From assembly GCA_964559535.1 (NCBI GenBank), contig CAZLIC010000096.1, positions 1 through 14,325 of the forward strand: a stretch of 14,325 nt of DNA, given 5' to 3'. The notes beneath the pieces were generated by a model, which saw only the letters and a program-made list of their open reading frames with translations, was not told the DNA's origin and did not search any database. Positions 1-7,565 of this stretch are shown here, in pieces (the stretch's first letter is position 1; each line of letters opens with the position of its first letter). The position numbers and the translations under genes were made by a program. Origin of the DNA: CAZLIC01 sp964559535. Lineage in GTDB: Bacteria > Pseudomonadota > Alphaproteobacteria > Rhodobacterales > Rhodobacteraceae.

Positions 1-48
1 GCCGAAGAACTGACCGCCTTCACCGCAACCGTTGCAGTTCGACCTTGA
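1..48 (+). CDS. Possible 3' end of an upstream gene (partial)
   Basis: Frame 1 is open from the window edge to a TGA at 46-48 and would encode the last 15 residues of a protein, ending TATVAVRP. No family can be recognised from so short a tail. Support is only that the frame is open from the first base and that the next gene on the same strand starts 194 bp downstream. Codon third positions are less G/C-rich than in neighbouring genes, so this may be non-coding. Confidence 0.22.
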   Translation, partial: AEELTAFTATVAVRP

Positions 49-242
49 ATCCGCCCCAAGTTAACGCCCGCCCGCAACCAGTTGGAATCATTGCACCCAC
101 ACCCCCGTCCCACCGTGGGACACCGCCAGCATACACCTCGTCGCCGCCCCTGTCGCGGGAACGGCACGCGTCCCCTCTGGCGCCACCGCCTGCCATCTGC
201 GAACCTGCCGGAAACCGCAGGCCCCCCGGGAACCGCAGCCCC
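49..242. other. Intergenic region upstream of pxpA
   Basis: This 194-bp stretch has no convincing gene. An upstream extension of the pxpA frame is possible, but it would read through proline/arginine-rich low-complexity sequence unlike any PxpA N-terminus. It holds a small hairpin (GTCCCA, loop CCG, TGGGAC at 107-121) and an imperfect direct repeat at 210-225 and 228-242 built on GAACCGCAG. I see no clear -35/-10 promoter. Confidence 0.4.
210..242. repeat. Short imperfect tandem direct repeat before pxpA
   Basis: GGAAACCGCAGGCCCC at 210-225 is followed by GGGAACCGCAGCCCC at 228-242, directly abutting the pxpA ATG. The second copy's GGGAA is the only purine-rich stretch that could serve as a ribosome binding site, about 10 bases before the start. 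It is probably a local duplication; no function is assigned. Confidence 0.35.
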
Positions 243-998
243 ATGACCCCGCCCCCGCCCCGCATCGACCTGAACGCCGACCTCGGCGAGGAGGCGGGCG
301 ATGATGCGGCGATGCTGGATTGCGTCACGTCGGCCAACGTCAGCTGCGGTGCCCATGCCGGAAGCCCCGCCACCCTGCGCGCCACCCTGCGCGCGGCCGC
401 CGCCCGCGGCGTTGTCTGTGGCGCCCATCCCGGCTACCCTGACCGGGCGAACTTCGGCCGCCTTGTGGTGCCGATGACCGCAGCTGAAACCGAGGCGATG
501 GTCGCGGCGCAGCTGCACGACGCGCTGGCCGCGGCAGCCGAGACCGGCGCCAGCATCGCCTATGTCAAACCCCACGGCGCGCTGTACAATCTGGCCGCCG
601 ACGACCCCGACACCGCCGATGCCATTGCCCGCGCCATCCGCGCCGTTGACCGCTCGCTTGCCCTGCTTGGCCTTGCCGGTTCGGCCATGCTGCCTGCCGC
701 CGACCGTGCCGGTCTGCGCCCGGTTGCCGAGGCCTTTGCCGACCGCGGCTATCGCCCCGACGGCCGCCTGATGCCCCGCGGCACCCCCGGCGCCGTGCTG
801 CAAGACCCCGCAGATGTCGCCGCCCGCGCGCTGCGGATGGTGCAGGAAGGTACCGTCGAAACGCAGGACGGCACCGCCCTGCCCCTGCGCCCCGACAGCC
901 TGTGCCTGCACGGCGACACGCCCGGCGCCGTGGCCATGGCCCGGGCGGTGCGCGCCGCGCTAACTGCCGCGGGCCTCACGCTCGCCCCCTTTGCATGA
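243..998 (+). CDS. pxpA: 5-oxoprolinase subunit PxpA (LamB/YcsF family)
   Basis: PxpA is one of three subunits of the prokaryotic 5-oxoprolinase, a cytoplasmic enzyme that uses ATP to open 5-oxo-L-proline (pyroglutamate) to L-glutamate. The 251-residue product has the usual LamB/YcsF length and motif order: DLNADLGE (9-16), ANVSCGAHAG (31-40), HPGYPD (62-67), VKPHGALYN (108-116), EAFADRGY (163-170) and CLHGDTPGAV (221-230). The ATG at 243 is chosen because homology begins within ten residues; an upstream TTG at 45 would add a 66-residue low-complexity extension. The ribosome binding site is weak (GGGAA). The stop overlaps the pxpB start as ATGA, and pxpC follows, so all three subunits are made from one transcript. 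The family assignment is firm; the reaction is known from the pxpABC family. Confidence 0.96.
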   Translation: MTPPPPRIDLNADLGEEAGDDAAMLDCVTSANVSCGAHAGSPATLRATLRAAAARGVVCGAHPGYPDRANFGRLVVPMTAAETEAMVAAQLHDALAAAAETGASIAYVKPHGALYNLAADDPDTADAIARAIRAVDRSLALLGLAGSAMLPAADRAGLRPVAEAFADRGYRPDGRLMPRGTPGAVLQDPADVAARALRMVQEGTVETQDGTALPLRPDSLCLHGDTPGAVAMARAVRAALTAAGLTLAPFA

Positions 999-1708
999 CC
1001 CCCCGGTTTCTTGATGCCGGCGAATGCGCGCTGGTGGTCGAGTTCGGCACCACCATCGACACCGCGCTGTCCGACCAGGTGCTGGCACTGGATGCCGCAC
1101 TGGCCGCCGCCCCGCCCGGCGGCCTGCGCGAGACGGTGCCCACCTACCGCTCGCTGATGCTGCACTACGACCCGCTGATCCTGCCCCGCGCCACCCTCAT
1201 ACAGGCAGTCGAACAGGCCCTGCACACCCCCGCCGCCGCCCTGCCGCCGCCGAACAGGTGGCGCCTGCCCGCCTGCTATGACCCGGCCCTCGCCGAAGAC
1301 CTGACCCACATTGCCGCCGCCACGGGCCTGACACCGCAACAGGTCACGGAACTCCACGCCACCGCCACCTTCCGCACCGTGATGTACGGCTTTGCGCCGG
1401 GCTGGGCCTACCTTTCGGGCCTGCCCCCGGTCCTTACCCTGCCCCGCCGCGCCACCCCGCGTGACCGCATCCCTGACGGCAGCCTCATCATCGCGGGCGG
1501 TCAGGCCATCGTCGCGGGGGCGTCCATGCCCTCGGGCTGGCACATCCTCGGCCGCACACCCGCCCGCATGTTCGACCCCGCCCGCAGCCCCGCCTTCCTG
1601 CTGTCGCCCGGCGACCTCCTGACCTTTGCGCCGGTGGACCTGCCCGCGTTCCACGCCCTGCACGCCCGCGCTGCATCGGGCGAGGCGCTGGCGGAACGCC
1701 TGCCATGA
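995..1708 (+). CDS. pxpB: 5-oxoprolinase subunit PxpB (KipI-type carboxyltransferase domain)
   Basis: PxpB is the KipI/AHS1-type subunit that pairs with PxpC in the 5-oxoprolinase complex. The 237-residue product shows RSLMLHYDP (52-60), GFAPGWAYLSGLP (132-144, the family GFxPGFxYLxGLP motif), a PRRATPRDRIPDGS segment (150-163), IAGGQ (166-170), GWHILGRTP (181-189) and a C-terminal SPGDLLTFAPV. Length and motif order are normal. The ATG at 995 overlaps the pxpA stop in an ATGA arrangement, which supports this start over a longer frame opening at 902 inside pxpA. The stop overlaps pxpC in the same way, suggesting translational coupling and fixed stoichiometry. Older annotations may call this family an allophanate hydrolase subunit or KipI kinase inhibitor; with the adjacent pxpA, 5-oxoprolinase is the better call. 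Confidence 0.95.
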   Translation: MTPRFLDAGECALVVEFGTTIDTALSDQVLALDAALAAAPPGGLRETVPTYRSLMLHYDPLILPRATLIQAVEQALHTPAAALPPPNRWRLPACYDPALAEDLTHIAAATGLTPQQVTELHATATFRTVMYGFAPGWAYLSGLPPVLTLPRRATPRDRIPDGSLIIAGGQAIVAGASMPSGWHILGRTPARMFDPARSPAFLLSPGDLLTFAPVDLPAFHALHARAASGEALAERLP

Positions 1709-2664
1709 CGCTGCACCTTACCCGCGCGGGCCCCGCCTGCACCGTGCAGGACGCGGGCCGACACGGATACCTGCGCTTCGGCATCACCCCCGCGGGCCCG
1801 ATGGACTGGATTGCCCATGCCACCGCCAACTGGCTGGCCGGGAACAGCCCCGGCGCGGCGGCGGTGGAAATCGGCCCGGGCGGGCTGTCGGCCGCGGCCA
1901 CCGAACCCGTCCGCGTGGCACTCTCGGCCCGCGGCTTCCGCATCTTGCGCAACGGCAACGCGCTGCCCACCCGCGTTGCCATCACCCTGCAGGCGGGCGA
2001 CCGGCTGGATGTCCTGCCCGGCCCGGAACACCTCTGGGCCTACCTTGCGCTGCCGGGCGGCATTGCCTGCGCCCCCGTCATGGGCAGCCGCGCCACCCAC
2101 CTGCGCTCGGGCCTGGGCCCCATGGGTGCGCTGGCCGCAGGCGACACGCTGCACGCGGCCGCCGCCAGCACCGCCCCCGACCTCTGCCTGATCGACCCCG
2201 CCCCGCCCCCTACTGGCCCCATCCGTTACATCCCCGGCCCACAGGCCGACCGCTTTGCCCCCGAAACCCACGCCCTCTTCGCCGCCGCCACATGGACCGT
2301 GGCGCCGAAAAGCGACCGCATGGCCTACCGCCTGTCCGGCCCCGCCATTCCGGCCATTGGCGGGCACGACATCGTGTCGGACGGCATCGCGCTGGGGGCG
2401 ATCCAGATACCGGGCGACGGACAGCCCTTCGTGCTGATGGCCGACCGCCAGCCGACGGGCGGCTACCCCAAGATCGGCACCGTCATCCGCGCCGACCTGC
2501 CGCGGCTGGCGCAGACCCGCCCCGGACAGCCGTTTCGGCTGTCGCCGGTTCCGGTGGCCGAGGCTGTGAGCGCCCTGCATGCCGCCACCCCCGACCCCGC
2601 CCATATGCAGCCGCACCTGCGCCACCTTCGCACCGTCCCGGCAGGCGGGCCGCACAGCGCCTAG
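1705..2664 (+). CDS. pxpC: 5-oxoprolinase subunit PxpC (KipA-type carboxyltransferase domain)
   Basis: PxpC is the KipA/AHS2-type subunit of 5-oxoprolinase and forms a heterodimer with PxpB. The 319-residue product begins with the family TVQDAGRHGY segment (13-22) followed by GITPAGPMD (26-34). It continues with GSRATHLRSGLGPMG (127-141), SDRMAYRLSGP (203-213), IVSDGIALGAIQIPGDGQP (223-241) and DRQPTGGYPKIG (247-258), all hallmarks of the biotin-dependent carboxyltransferase-like family. The ATG at 1705 overlaps the pxpB stop as ATGA. The gene ends 49 bp before the convergently transcribed aldolase gene, and I see no strong terminator between them. No transporter or regulator for 5-oxoproline is visible beside the operon. 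Confidence 0.95.
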   Translation: MTLHLTRAGPACTVQDAGRHGYLRFGITPAGPMDWIAHATANWLAGNSPGAAAVEIGPGGLSAAATEPVRVALSARGFRILRNGNALPTRVAITLQAGDRLDVLPGPEHLWAYLALPGGIACAPVMGSRATHLRSGLGPMGALAAGDTLHAAAASTAPDLCLIDPAPPPTGPIRYIPGPQADRFAPETHALFAAATWTVAPKSDRMAYRLSGPAIPAIGGHDIVSDGIALGAIQIPGDGQPFVLMADRQPTGGYPKIGTVIRADLPRLAQTRPGQPFRLSPVPVAEAVSALHAATPDPAHMQPHLRHLRTVPAGGPHSA

Positions 2665-2713
2665 CTTTCTGTTCCGCAATGTTTTGCGCGGCAGGCGGTC
2701 TGGCGAGACGCGC

Positions 2714-3553
2714 CTAACCCCGCCCCGAAGCCCCCAGCTGGCGCAGGATGGCCCGGGTCGCGGCCTGCACCGGCGCCTCGGTTTCCTGCAGGATGGCGAT
2801 GCGGTCGAACCGGGCCGGGTCGCGCGCCAGTGCGCCACGCAGGGCCGTGCCAAAGGCCATGCGCAACTCGGTGCCGATATTGTACTTGGCGACCAATCCC
2901 GCCGCCGCCAGATGGCCGCGCTGCACGACCGGCACGCCCGAACCGCCATGGATCACCAGCGGAACCCCGGTGCGGGACCGGATCAGGCGCAGCGCCTGTT
3001 CATTTATGGGTGTGCCTTCAGACACTTGCAGGTGCACATTGCCCACTGACACGGCCATTGCGTCCACCCCGGTGGCAGCGGCAAACGCCGCGGCCTCGTC
3101 CGGGTCGGTGCCTGCCGACACCGCCCCCCCGGCATAGCCGACAAAGCCGATCTCGCCTTCGCAACTGGCCCCCACGGCATGCGCCATCTCTGCCACGCGA
3201 CCGGTCAGGGCAATGTTTTCGGCCAGCGGCAGGCGCGATCCGTCGTACATCACCGAAGTGAAGCCTGCCTCCAGCGCTGCCGCACAATCGTCGGGCGAAC
3301 CGCCGTGGTCCAGATGCGCCACCACCGGCACATCGACATCCGCCGCCAGCGCCCGGAACATCGCCCCCCATACCGCCACCGGCATGTGCGCCCTTGCCCC
3401 CGGCCCCGCCTGCAGGATCACGGGTGCATTTTCTGCTTGCGCGGCAGCCACATAGGCGCGTGCATCCTCCCACCCCAGGCACACCAGTCCGGGCACGGCA
3501 TACCCCCCCGACATGGCAGGGCGCAGCACCTGGGCAAGCGTGGCCAGCGTCAT
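2714..3553 (-). CDS. iolJ: Class II aldolase, IolJ-like (DKGP/fructose-bisphosphate aldolase family)
   Basis: This 279-residue class II (zinc) aldolase probably cleaves 2-deoxy-5-keto-D-gluconate 6-phosphate to DHAP and malonate semialdehyde, the IolJ step. Class II features are intact: HLDHG with catalytic Asp82 and zinc ligand His83, EGEIG (132-136), a second metal His174 in GNVHL, His202 in IHGGSG, and the NIGTE phosphate-binding segment (225-229). The ATG at 3553 is chosen because it gives a normal aldolase N-terminus and overlaps the iolB stop in an ATGA junction; the frame stays open upstream through iolB but that is antisense overlap of frames. Position directly after iolC and iolB argues for the inositol role rather than glycolytic FBP aldolase or tagatose-bisphosphate aldolase, but sequence alone cannot separate these. 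Confidence 0.82.
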   Translation of the reverse strand: MTLATLAQVLRPAMSGGYAVPGLVCLGWEDARAYVAAAQAENAPVILQAGPGARAHMPVAVWGAMFRALAADVDVPVVAHLDHGGSPDDCAAALEAGFTSVMYDGSRLPLAENIALTGRVAEMAHAVGASCEGEIGFVGYAGGAVSAGTDPDEAAAFAAATGVDAMAVSVGNVHLQVSEGTPINEQALRLIRSRTGVPLVIHGGSGVPVVQRGHLAAAGLVAKYNIGTELRMAFGTALRGALARDPARFDRIAILQETEAPVQAATRAILRQLGASGRG

Positions 3554-4389
3554 TTGAACTTGGCCACCATGTCCATGATGCCGGGAATCGTGTGCAGTTG
3601 TGCCGCGTGGGTGGGCTGGAAGTACTGCCGCAGGCTGCGTTGGCTTTGGCCACCCAGGATGGTGAAATAGTACATCTCGTACCCCGGCAGCACGCAGCAG
3701 GGGTGATAGCCCTTGTCGATCAGCACGGTTGATCCGTTGACAATGTGGTAGGCATCGCCCGGTTCGTTGTCGACGCGCTGCAGCATCTGCAGGCCCGAGC
3801 CATAATCGGGCCGGAAGCGGAAGTTGTAGCATTCGTCATGCCGCGTCTCGTCGGGCAGACGGTCCGTGTCGTGCTTGTGGCTGGGAAAGCCCGACCAGCC
3901 GCCTGCACCCACCGTGAACAGTTCCGACACCAGCAGACGACCCACCCTGTCGTGATAGGCCGCACCCAGGATGTGCTTGATCTTGCGATGCGTCTTCGTG
4001 TCGTCCGAGCCGTATTGCACCCGGTCGATGTCGGCGGCGCGCACGGCGAAGGGGCGCAGCGTCTGGGCAAATCGGGCACCAGCAATGAACACTTCAGCGG
4101 TGGTCCGGGCGGTGATGCGGGCACCCGCACCGCTGGGTACATACACCCCCTCCGGCTCGCCATCCCACACGTCCACACCGCGGTGGCCGATGTCGGCATA
4201 GGTTTCGCCCATCGTCTCGACGGTCACGGTACCTGTGGCGGGGACCACGCAGGTTTCATAGCCCTCGACCCGGGTGTCGAAGGTCTCGCCGGGCCGCAGG
4301 CGCAGGATGTTGAAATACACCAGCGGCACCAGCGCATCGTCGCGGTCGACGATCGGACGGTTGCGGTTGTCATGCGGGGGAATGTGCAT
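3550..4389 (-). CDS. iolB: 5-deoxy-glucuronate isomerase
   Basis: IolB is a cytoplasmic KduI/IolB-family cupin isomerase converting 5-deoxy-D-glucuronate to 2-deoxy-5-keto-D-gluconate, the substrate of IolC. The 279-residue length is typical. The C-terminal cupin has the metal-binding PSHKHD segment (169-174), DECYNFRF (185-192) with the conserved Glu186, and GYHP (227-230) with a further His. The run VPLVYFNILRL (21-31) and the GWSGFPSHKHD core are characteristic of IolB rather than KduI. The ATG at 4389 follows the iolC stop by 11 bp, with AGGA about 6 bases upstream as ribosome binding site. The gene overlaps the downstream aldolase by 4 bp, so iolC-iolB-aldolase is one operon. Confidence 0.95.
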   Translation of the reverse strand: MHIPPHDNRNRPIVDRDDALVPLVYFNILRLRPGETFDTRVEGYETCVVPATGTVTVETMGETYADIGHRGVDVWDGEPEGVYVPSGAGARITARTTAEVFIAGARFAQTLRPFAVRAADIDRVQYGSDDTKTHRKIKHILGAAYHDRVGRLLVSELFTVGAGGWSGFPSHKHDTDRLPDETRHDECYNFRFRPDYGSGLQMLQRVDNEPGDAYHIVNGSTVLIDKGYHPCCVLPGYEMYYFTILGGQSQRSLRQYFQPTHAAQLHTIPGIMDMVAKFK

Positions 4390-4400
4390 CGGGTGTCCTG

Positions 4401-5381
4401 TCAGGCTGCGGTCGGGCCGGAATGTTGGGCCATGAAACGGTCAAGCTCGTCAGTCGTCGGCATCGCCGGGGCGCAGGCCACGCGGGCCACCACCATGGCC
4501 GCCGCCGCCGACCCGCGCAGCACGGCCTCGCGCAGCGGCACGCCGCGGGCCAGCGCGGCCAGCAGGTTGCCCAGAAAGGCATCGCCTGCCCCGGTGGGCT
4601 TCAGGGCTTCGGTGCGGTAGATGCCGGTGCGGTCCTCGCCCTGCGGGGTCAGCGTGACGGCGCCATGCTCGCCCATCTTGTAGACGGCCACCTGCGCCCC
4701 CCCGGCCACCAGCCCGCGCGCGGCCTCCAGCCCACGGGCAAAGTCACCCGCCAGAAAGCCGAACTCCACATCGTTGCCCACGATGATGTCGCACATTCCC
4801 CCGGCCTGCGCATAGGTCGCCGTCGCCTCGGCGGCCGACGCCCAGGAATAGGGGCGATAGTCGATGTCGAACACGTTGGGCAGGCCCGCGGCGCGGGCAT
4901 GGGCAAAGGCGCGAAAGGTGGCCGCGCGTGAAGGTTCCGCTGCCAGCGAGGTGCCGGTGGCCACCAGTGCGGAATAGGACCCCCAATCCACCGCATCCAC
5001 CTGATCGACGGTCAGCTGGAAATCGGCGGCGCCGTTGCGGTAGATGACCGATTGCGTGTTCTCCAGCCGCGTCTCGACCACCGCCAGCGAATTGCGCGCC
5101 TCGCCGCCCGCGGCATGAACATGGTTCCGGCCGATGCCGTAGCGGTCCAGCTCGTTCAGCACGAACCGTCCCACCGCATCATCCGATACACAGCCCAGCA
5201 GCGCTGCCCGGCCCCCGGCACGGGTGATGGCCGCGGCGATGTTGGCGGATGATCCACCCAAAGCGGCCGAGAATCGCGCGGCCTCTTCCAGCCGGGTTCC
5301 CGGCGGATCGGCATAGAGGTCCATCCCTGCGCGCCCCAGCACCAGGATCGGGCCCTTCGACAGGCGGGAAAAGTCTGCCAT
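4401..5381 (-). CDS. iolC: 5-dehydro-2-deoxygluconokinase
   Basis: IolC is a PfkB/ribokinase-family kinase that phosphorylates 2-deoxy-5-keto-D-gluconate at C6. The 326-residue product has the N-terminal GRAGMDLY start of the fold (16-23), GGSSANIA (42-49) near the substrate site, and DIDYRPYSW (172-180), which is typical of IolC. It also has the PfkB C-terminal signature PTGAGDAFLGNLL (262-274), where Asp267 is the expected catalytic base. Two adjacent ATG codons (5384 and 5381) are possible starts. I prefer 5381 because AGAGGGG then lies at better spacing, but the difference is one residue. It is the first gene of the minus-strand operon and faces a LacI-type operator about 115 bp upstream. 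A fusion with an IolJ/DUF2090 domain, seen in many proteobacteria, is absent, consistent with a separate aldolase gene. Confidence 0.94.
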   Translation of the reverse strand: MADFSRLSKGPILVLGRAGMDLYADPPGTRLEEAARFSAALGGSSANIAAAITRAGGRAALLGCVSDDAVGRFVLNELDRYGIGRNHVHAAGGEARNSLAVVETRLENTQSVIYRNGAADFQLTVDQVDAVDWGSYSALVATGTSLAAEPSRAATFRAFAHARAAGLPNVFDIDYRPYSWASAAEATATYAQAGGMCDIIVGNDVEFGFLAGDFARGLEAARGLVAGGAQVAVYKMGEHGAVTLTPQGEDRTGIYRTEALKPTGAGDAFLGNLLAALARGVPLREAVLRGSAAAAMVVARVACAPAMPTTDELDRFMAQHSGPTAA

Positions 5382-5485
5382 CATCCGCCCCTCTGGGCTT
5401 GCCGACACGGCGTGATATGGTCCACAGGCCGCATGCCCCCCTGCAACGCCACCCGCCGAAACGGGCTTGCGCGGCGTTCGGGGCG

Positions 5486-5513
5486 AGGATACACCTTTTG
5501 CAACCGGTTGCAA
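5486..5513 (-). promoter_or_regulatory. Candidate iolC promoter overlapping the operator
   Basis: On the minus strand a -35-like TTGCAA (5513-5508) is separated by 16 bp from a -10-like TATCCT (5491-5486), each matching 4 of 6 consensus positions. The -35 and spacer coincide with the palindromic operator, so a bound repressor would block polymerase. The inferred transcript would have a leader of roughly 95 nt before iolC. This is a pattern match only. Confidence 0.4.
5498..5513. promoter_or_regulatory. LacI-family operator palindrome in the divergent iolC / oxidoreductase promoter
   Basis: TTGCAACCGGTTGCAA is a perfect 16-bp inverted repeat with a central CpG, the hallmark geometry of LacI/GalR-family operators. 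It lies between the divergent iolC and first Gfo/Idh/MocA genes, 24 bp before the latter's start codon. The LacI-family gene at the far end of the cluster is the obvious candidate ligand-responsive repressor. I saw no second perfect copy in the window. Confidence 0.8.
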
Positions 5514-5536
5514 TACGCACCCAAGGGGAGAAGCCA

Positions 5537-6652
5537 ATGCCGGAAATCGGGATCGGTCTGGTGGGCGGCGGCTACATGGGCAAGGCGCATGCCGTGGCGC
5601 TGTCGGCTGTTGGCGCGGTGTTCGACACCGCGCTGCGCCCGCGGCTGGCCACCATCGCCGCAGGCTCGCCCGCTTCCGCCGAACGCTATGCCCGCGCCTA
5701 CGGCTTTGCCCGCGCGGCGCAGGACTGGCGCGATCTGGTGGCCGACCCCACGGTGCAGGCGGTGGTCATCGCCTCGCCCCAGTCCACTCACCGTGACATT
5801 GCGCTGGCCGCCTTTGCCCTGGGCAAGCCGGTGTTCTGCGAAAAGCCGCTGGGTGCCTCGCTGGACGACGGTCTGGCCATGGTGGCGGCGGCCGAGGCGT
5901 CGGGGCTGGTGAACATGATCGGCTTCAACTACGTCCGCACCCCGGCCACGCAGTACGTGCGCCAACTGCTGACCGAGCGGGCCATCGGCGACATCACCTG
6001 GTTCCGCGCCGAACATACCGAAGATTTCCTGGCCGACCCGGCGCTGCCCGCCACCTGGCGCACCGAAGGCCGGGCGAACGGCGCGATGGGCGACCTTTCG
6101 CCCCACATCATCAATGCCGCGCTGGCGCTGATGGGGCCGATAGCCGAGATCAGCGCCCGTGTGGAAACCGTGCACGCCACCCGCCCTGGCCCGAACGGCC
6201 GACTGCCGGTGACCAATGACGATCAGGCGCAGATGATGGTGCGCTTTGCCTCGGGCGTGATGGGGCACCTCTTCGTCAGCCGCGTGGCCACCGGGCGGAA
6301 GATGGGCTATGCCTATGAAATCCATGGCACCACCGGTTCCATCCGGTTTGACCAGGAAGACCAGAACGCGGTCTGGCTGTACCAGGCCGAAGGGCCGCAG
6401 GCGGCGCGCGGCTTCACCCGCATTCTGACCGGACCCGACCACCCCGATTACCTTGCCTTCTGCCAGGGCCCGGGCCACGGCACCGGCTATCAGGACCAGA
6501 TCATCATCGAGGCGCGTGATTTCCTGCAGGCCATCGCCACCGGGCGCCCGTTGTGGCCCACCTTCCGCGACGGGCTGGCGGTGTCGCAGGTGATCGAGAC
6601 CGCGCACCAATCATCGGCCAGCGGAAGCTGGCACCCCGTGACCCCGGCATGA
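5537..6652 (+). CDS. Gfo/Idh/MocA family NAD(P)-dependent oxidoreductase (first of two)
   Basis: A cytoplasmic 371-residue sugar/cyclitol dehydrogenase-like protein. The N-terminal Rossmann fold carries GLVGGGYMGKAH (7-18). The catalytic lysine is in EKP (102-104), and Asp186 and His190 in GDLSPH match the DxxxH catalytic pair of inositol dehydrogenases. Overall, the GGGYMGKAH start, FNYVRTPA (130-137) and TFRDGLAV near the C-terminus remind me of levoglucosan-dehydrogenase-type members more than of classic IolG; that is recollection, not a search. The ATG at 5537 has an excellent ribosome binding site (AGGGGAG, 6 bp spacing); the frame is open upstream to 5249 but would run over the operator. 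It heads a three-gene operon and is probably under LacI-family control. The substrate is not determined; inositol, inosose or another pyranose-like compound are options. Confidence 0.9.
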   Translation: MPEIGIGLVGGGYMGKAHAVALSAVGAVFDTALRPRLATIAAGSPASAERYARAYGFARAAQDWRDLVADPTVQAVVIASPQSTHRDIALAAFALGKPVFCEKPLGASLDDGLAMVAAAEASGLVNMIGFNYVRTPATQYVRQLLTERAIGDITWFRAEHTEDFLADPALPATWRTEGRANGAMGDLSPHIINAALALMGPIAEISARVETVHATRPGPNGRLPVTNDDQAQMMVRFASGVMGHLFVSRVATGRKMGYAYEIHGTTGSIRFDQEDQNAVWLYQAEGPQAARGFTRILTGPDHPDYLAFCQGPGHGTGYQDQIIIEARDFLQAIATGRPLWPTFRDGLAVSQVIETAHQSSASGSWHPVTPA

Positions 6653-6665
6653 GGACCCCCCGCAC

Positions 6666-7565
6666 ATGACCATCCGCATCGGCAACGCACCCTGTTCCTG
6701 GGGTGTCGAGTTTGCAGGCGACCCGCGCAATCCGCCCTGGCGCCGCGTGCTGCAGGAATGCGCCGCCGCGGGCTATGGCGGCATCGAGCTGGGGCCCATC
6801 GGGTTCATGCCGGAAGACCCCGCCATGCTGGCCGAGGCGCTGTCTGAGCACGCGCTGATGCTGATCGGCGGCGTGGTGTTCCGCCCCTTCCATGACCCGG
6901 CGAAGTGGGACGAGGTGTGGGATGCGGCGCAGCGTACCTGCCGTGCGCTGGTGGCGCATGGCGCGCAGCAGCTTGTGCTGATCGATTCCATCTCGCCCCG
7001 CCGCGCCCCCACTGCCGGGCGCCCCGATGCGGCCGAGCAGATGGACGCTGCCGAATGGGCGGCCTTCCGCGACCGCATTGCACAGGTGGCCCGGCTGGGT
7101 GCCGAGGAATACGGGCTGACGGTGGGCATCCATGCCCATGCGGCAGGCTTCATCGACTTCGAGCCCGAACTGGAGCGCCTGCTGTCCGAGGTGGACGAAG
7201 GCCTGCTGAAGATCTGCTTCGACACCGGCCACCATTCCTATGCGGGGTTCGACCCCGTGGCTTTCATGCGCCGCCACATCGGCCGCATCAGCTACATGCA
7301 CTTCAAGGACATCGACCCGAAGGTGAAGGCCGATGTCATTGCCCACGGCACCGGGTTCTACGACGCCTGCGGTCAGGGCATCTTCTGCAATCTGGGGCAG
7401 GGTGACGTGGATTTCCCTGCGGTGCGGCAGATCTTGCTGGACGCCGGGTTTCAGGGCTGGTGCACGGTGGAACAGGACTGCGACCCGACGCTGGATGTCA
7501 GCCCGGTGGACGACGCGCGGCGCAACCGCGGCTATCTTTCCTCGATCGGATTCCAGGGGGCCTGA
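6666..7565 (+). CDS. Sugar phosphate isomerase/epimerase-family TIM-barrel protein (IolE/MocC-like)
   Basis: A 299-residue xylose-isomerase-like TIM barrel, the fold of inosose dehydratase (IolE), inosose isomerase (IolI) and MocC. The family-type start IGNAPCSWGVEF (5-16) is followed by GIELGPIGF (39-47), GIHAHAAGF (154-162), CFDTGHHSYAG (184-194), YMHFKDI (210-216), GQGDVDFPA (244-252) and CTVEQDCDP (266-274). Likely metal ligands are Asp186/His189, His212 and Glu269, by position in the family. Its length equals that of IolE, and its place between two dehydrogenases beside iolC/iolB fits dehydration of an inosose to a diketo compound. However, the N-terminus differs from the usual alphaproteobacterial IolE start as I remember it, so an isomerase, epimerase or keto-sugar beta-elimination role is possible. 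The start follows the previous stop by 13 bp, with GAGGACC-type purines upstream. Confidence 0.85.
   Translation: MTIRIGNAPCSWGVEFAGDPRNPPWRRVLQECAAAGYGGIELGPIGFMPEDPAMLAEALSEHALMLIGGVVFRPFHDPAKWDEVWDAAQRTCRALVAHGAQQLVLIDSISPRRAPTAGRPDAAEQMDAAEWAAFRDRIAQVARLGAEEYGLTVGIHAHAAGFIDFEPELERLLSEVDEGLLKICFDTGHHSYAGFDPVAFMRRHIGRISYMHFKDIDPKVKADVIAHGTGFYDACGQGIFCNLGQGDVDFPAVRQILLDAGFQGWCTVEQDCDPTLDVSPVDDARRNRGYLSSIGFQGA

Noticed and set aside
45..242. Upstream extension of pxpA to a TTG start
   Set aside because: The added 66 residues are proline/arginine-rich with no match to PxpA family N-termini; the family core begins right after the ATG at 243.
749..2949. Long minus-strand open frames opposite the pxp operon
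   Set aside because: They are antisense shadows produced by GC-rich third-position bias; translations are glycine/arginine-rich without motifs, while all three plus-strand genes have full family signatures.
5467..5493. TTGCGC ... GATACA as plus-strand promoter for the first oxidoreductase
   Set aside because: The spacer is only 15 bp and the -35 matches 3 of 6 positions; too weak to list as a feature, although a plus-strand promoter near the operator must exist.
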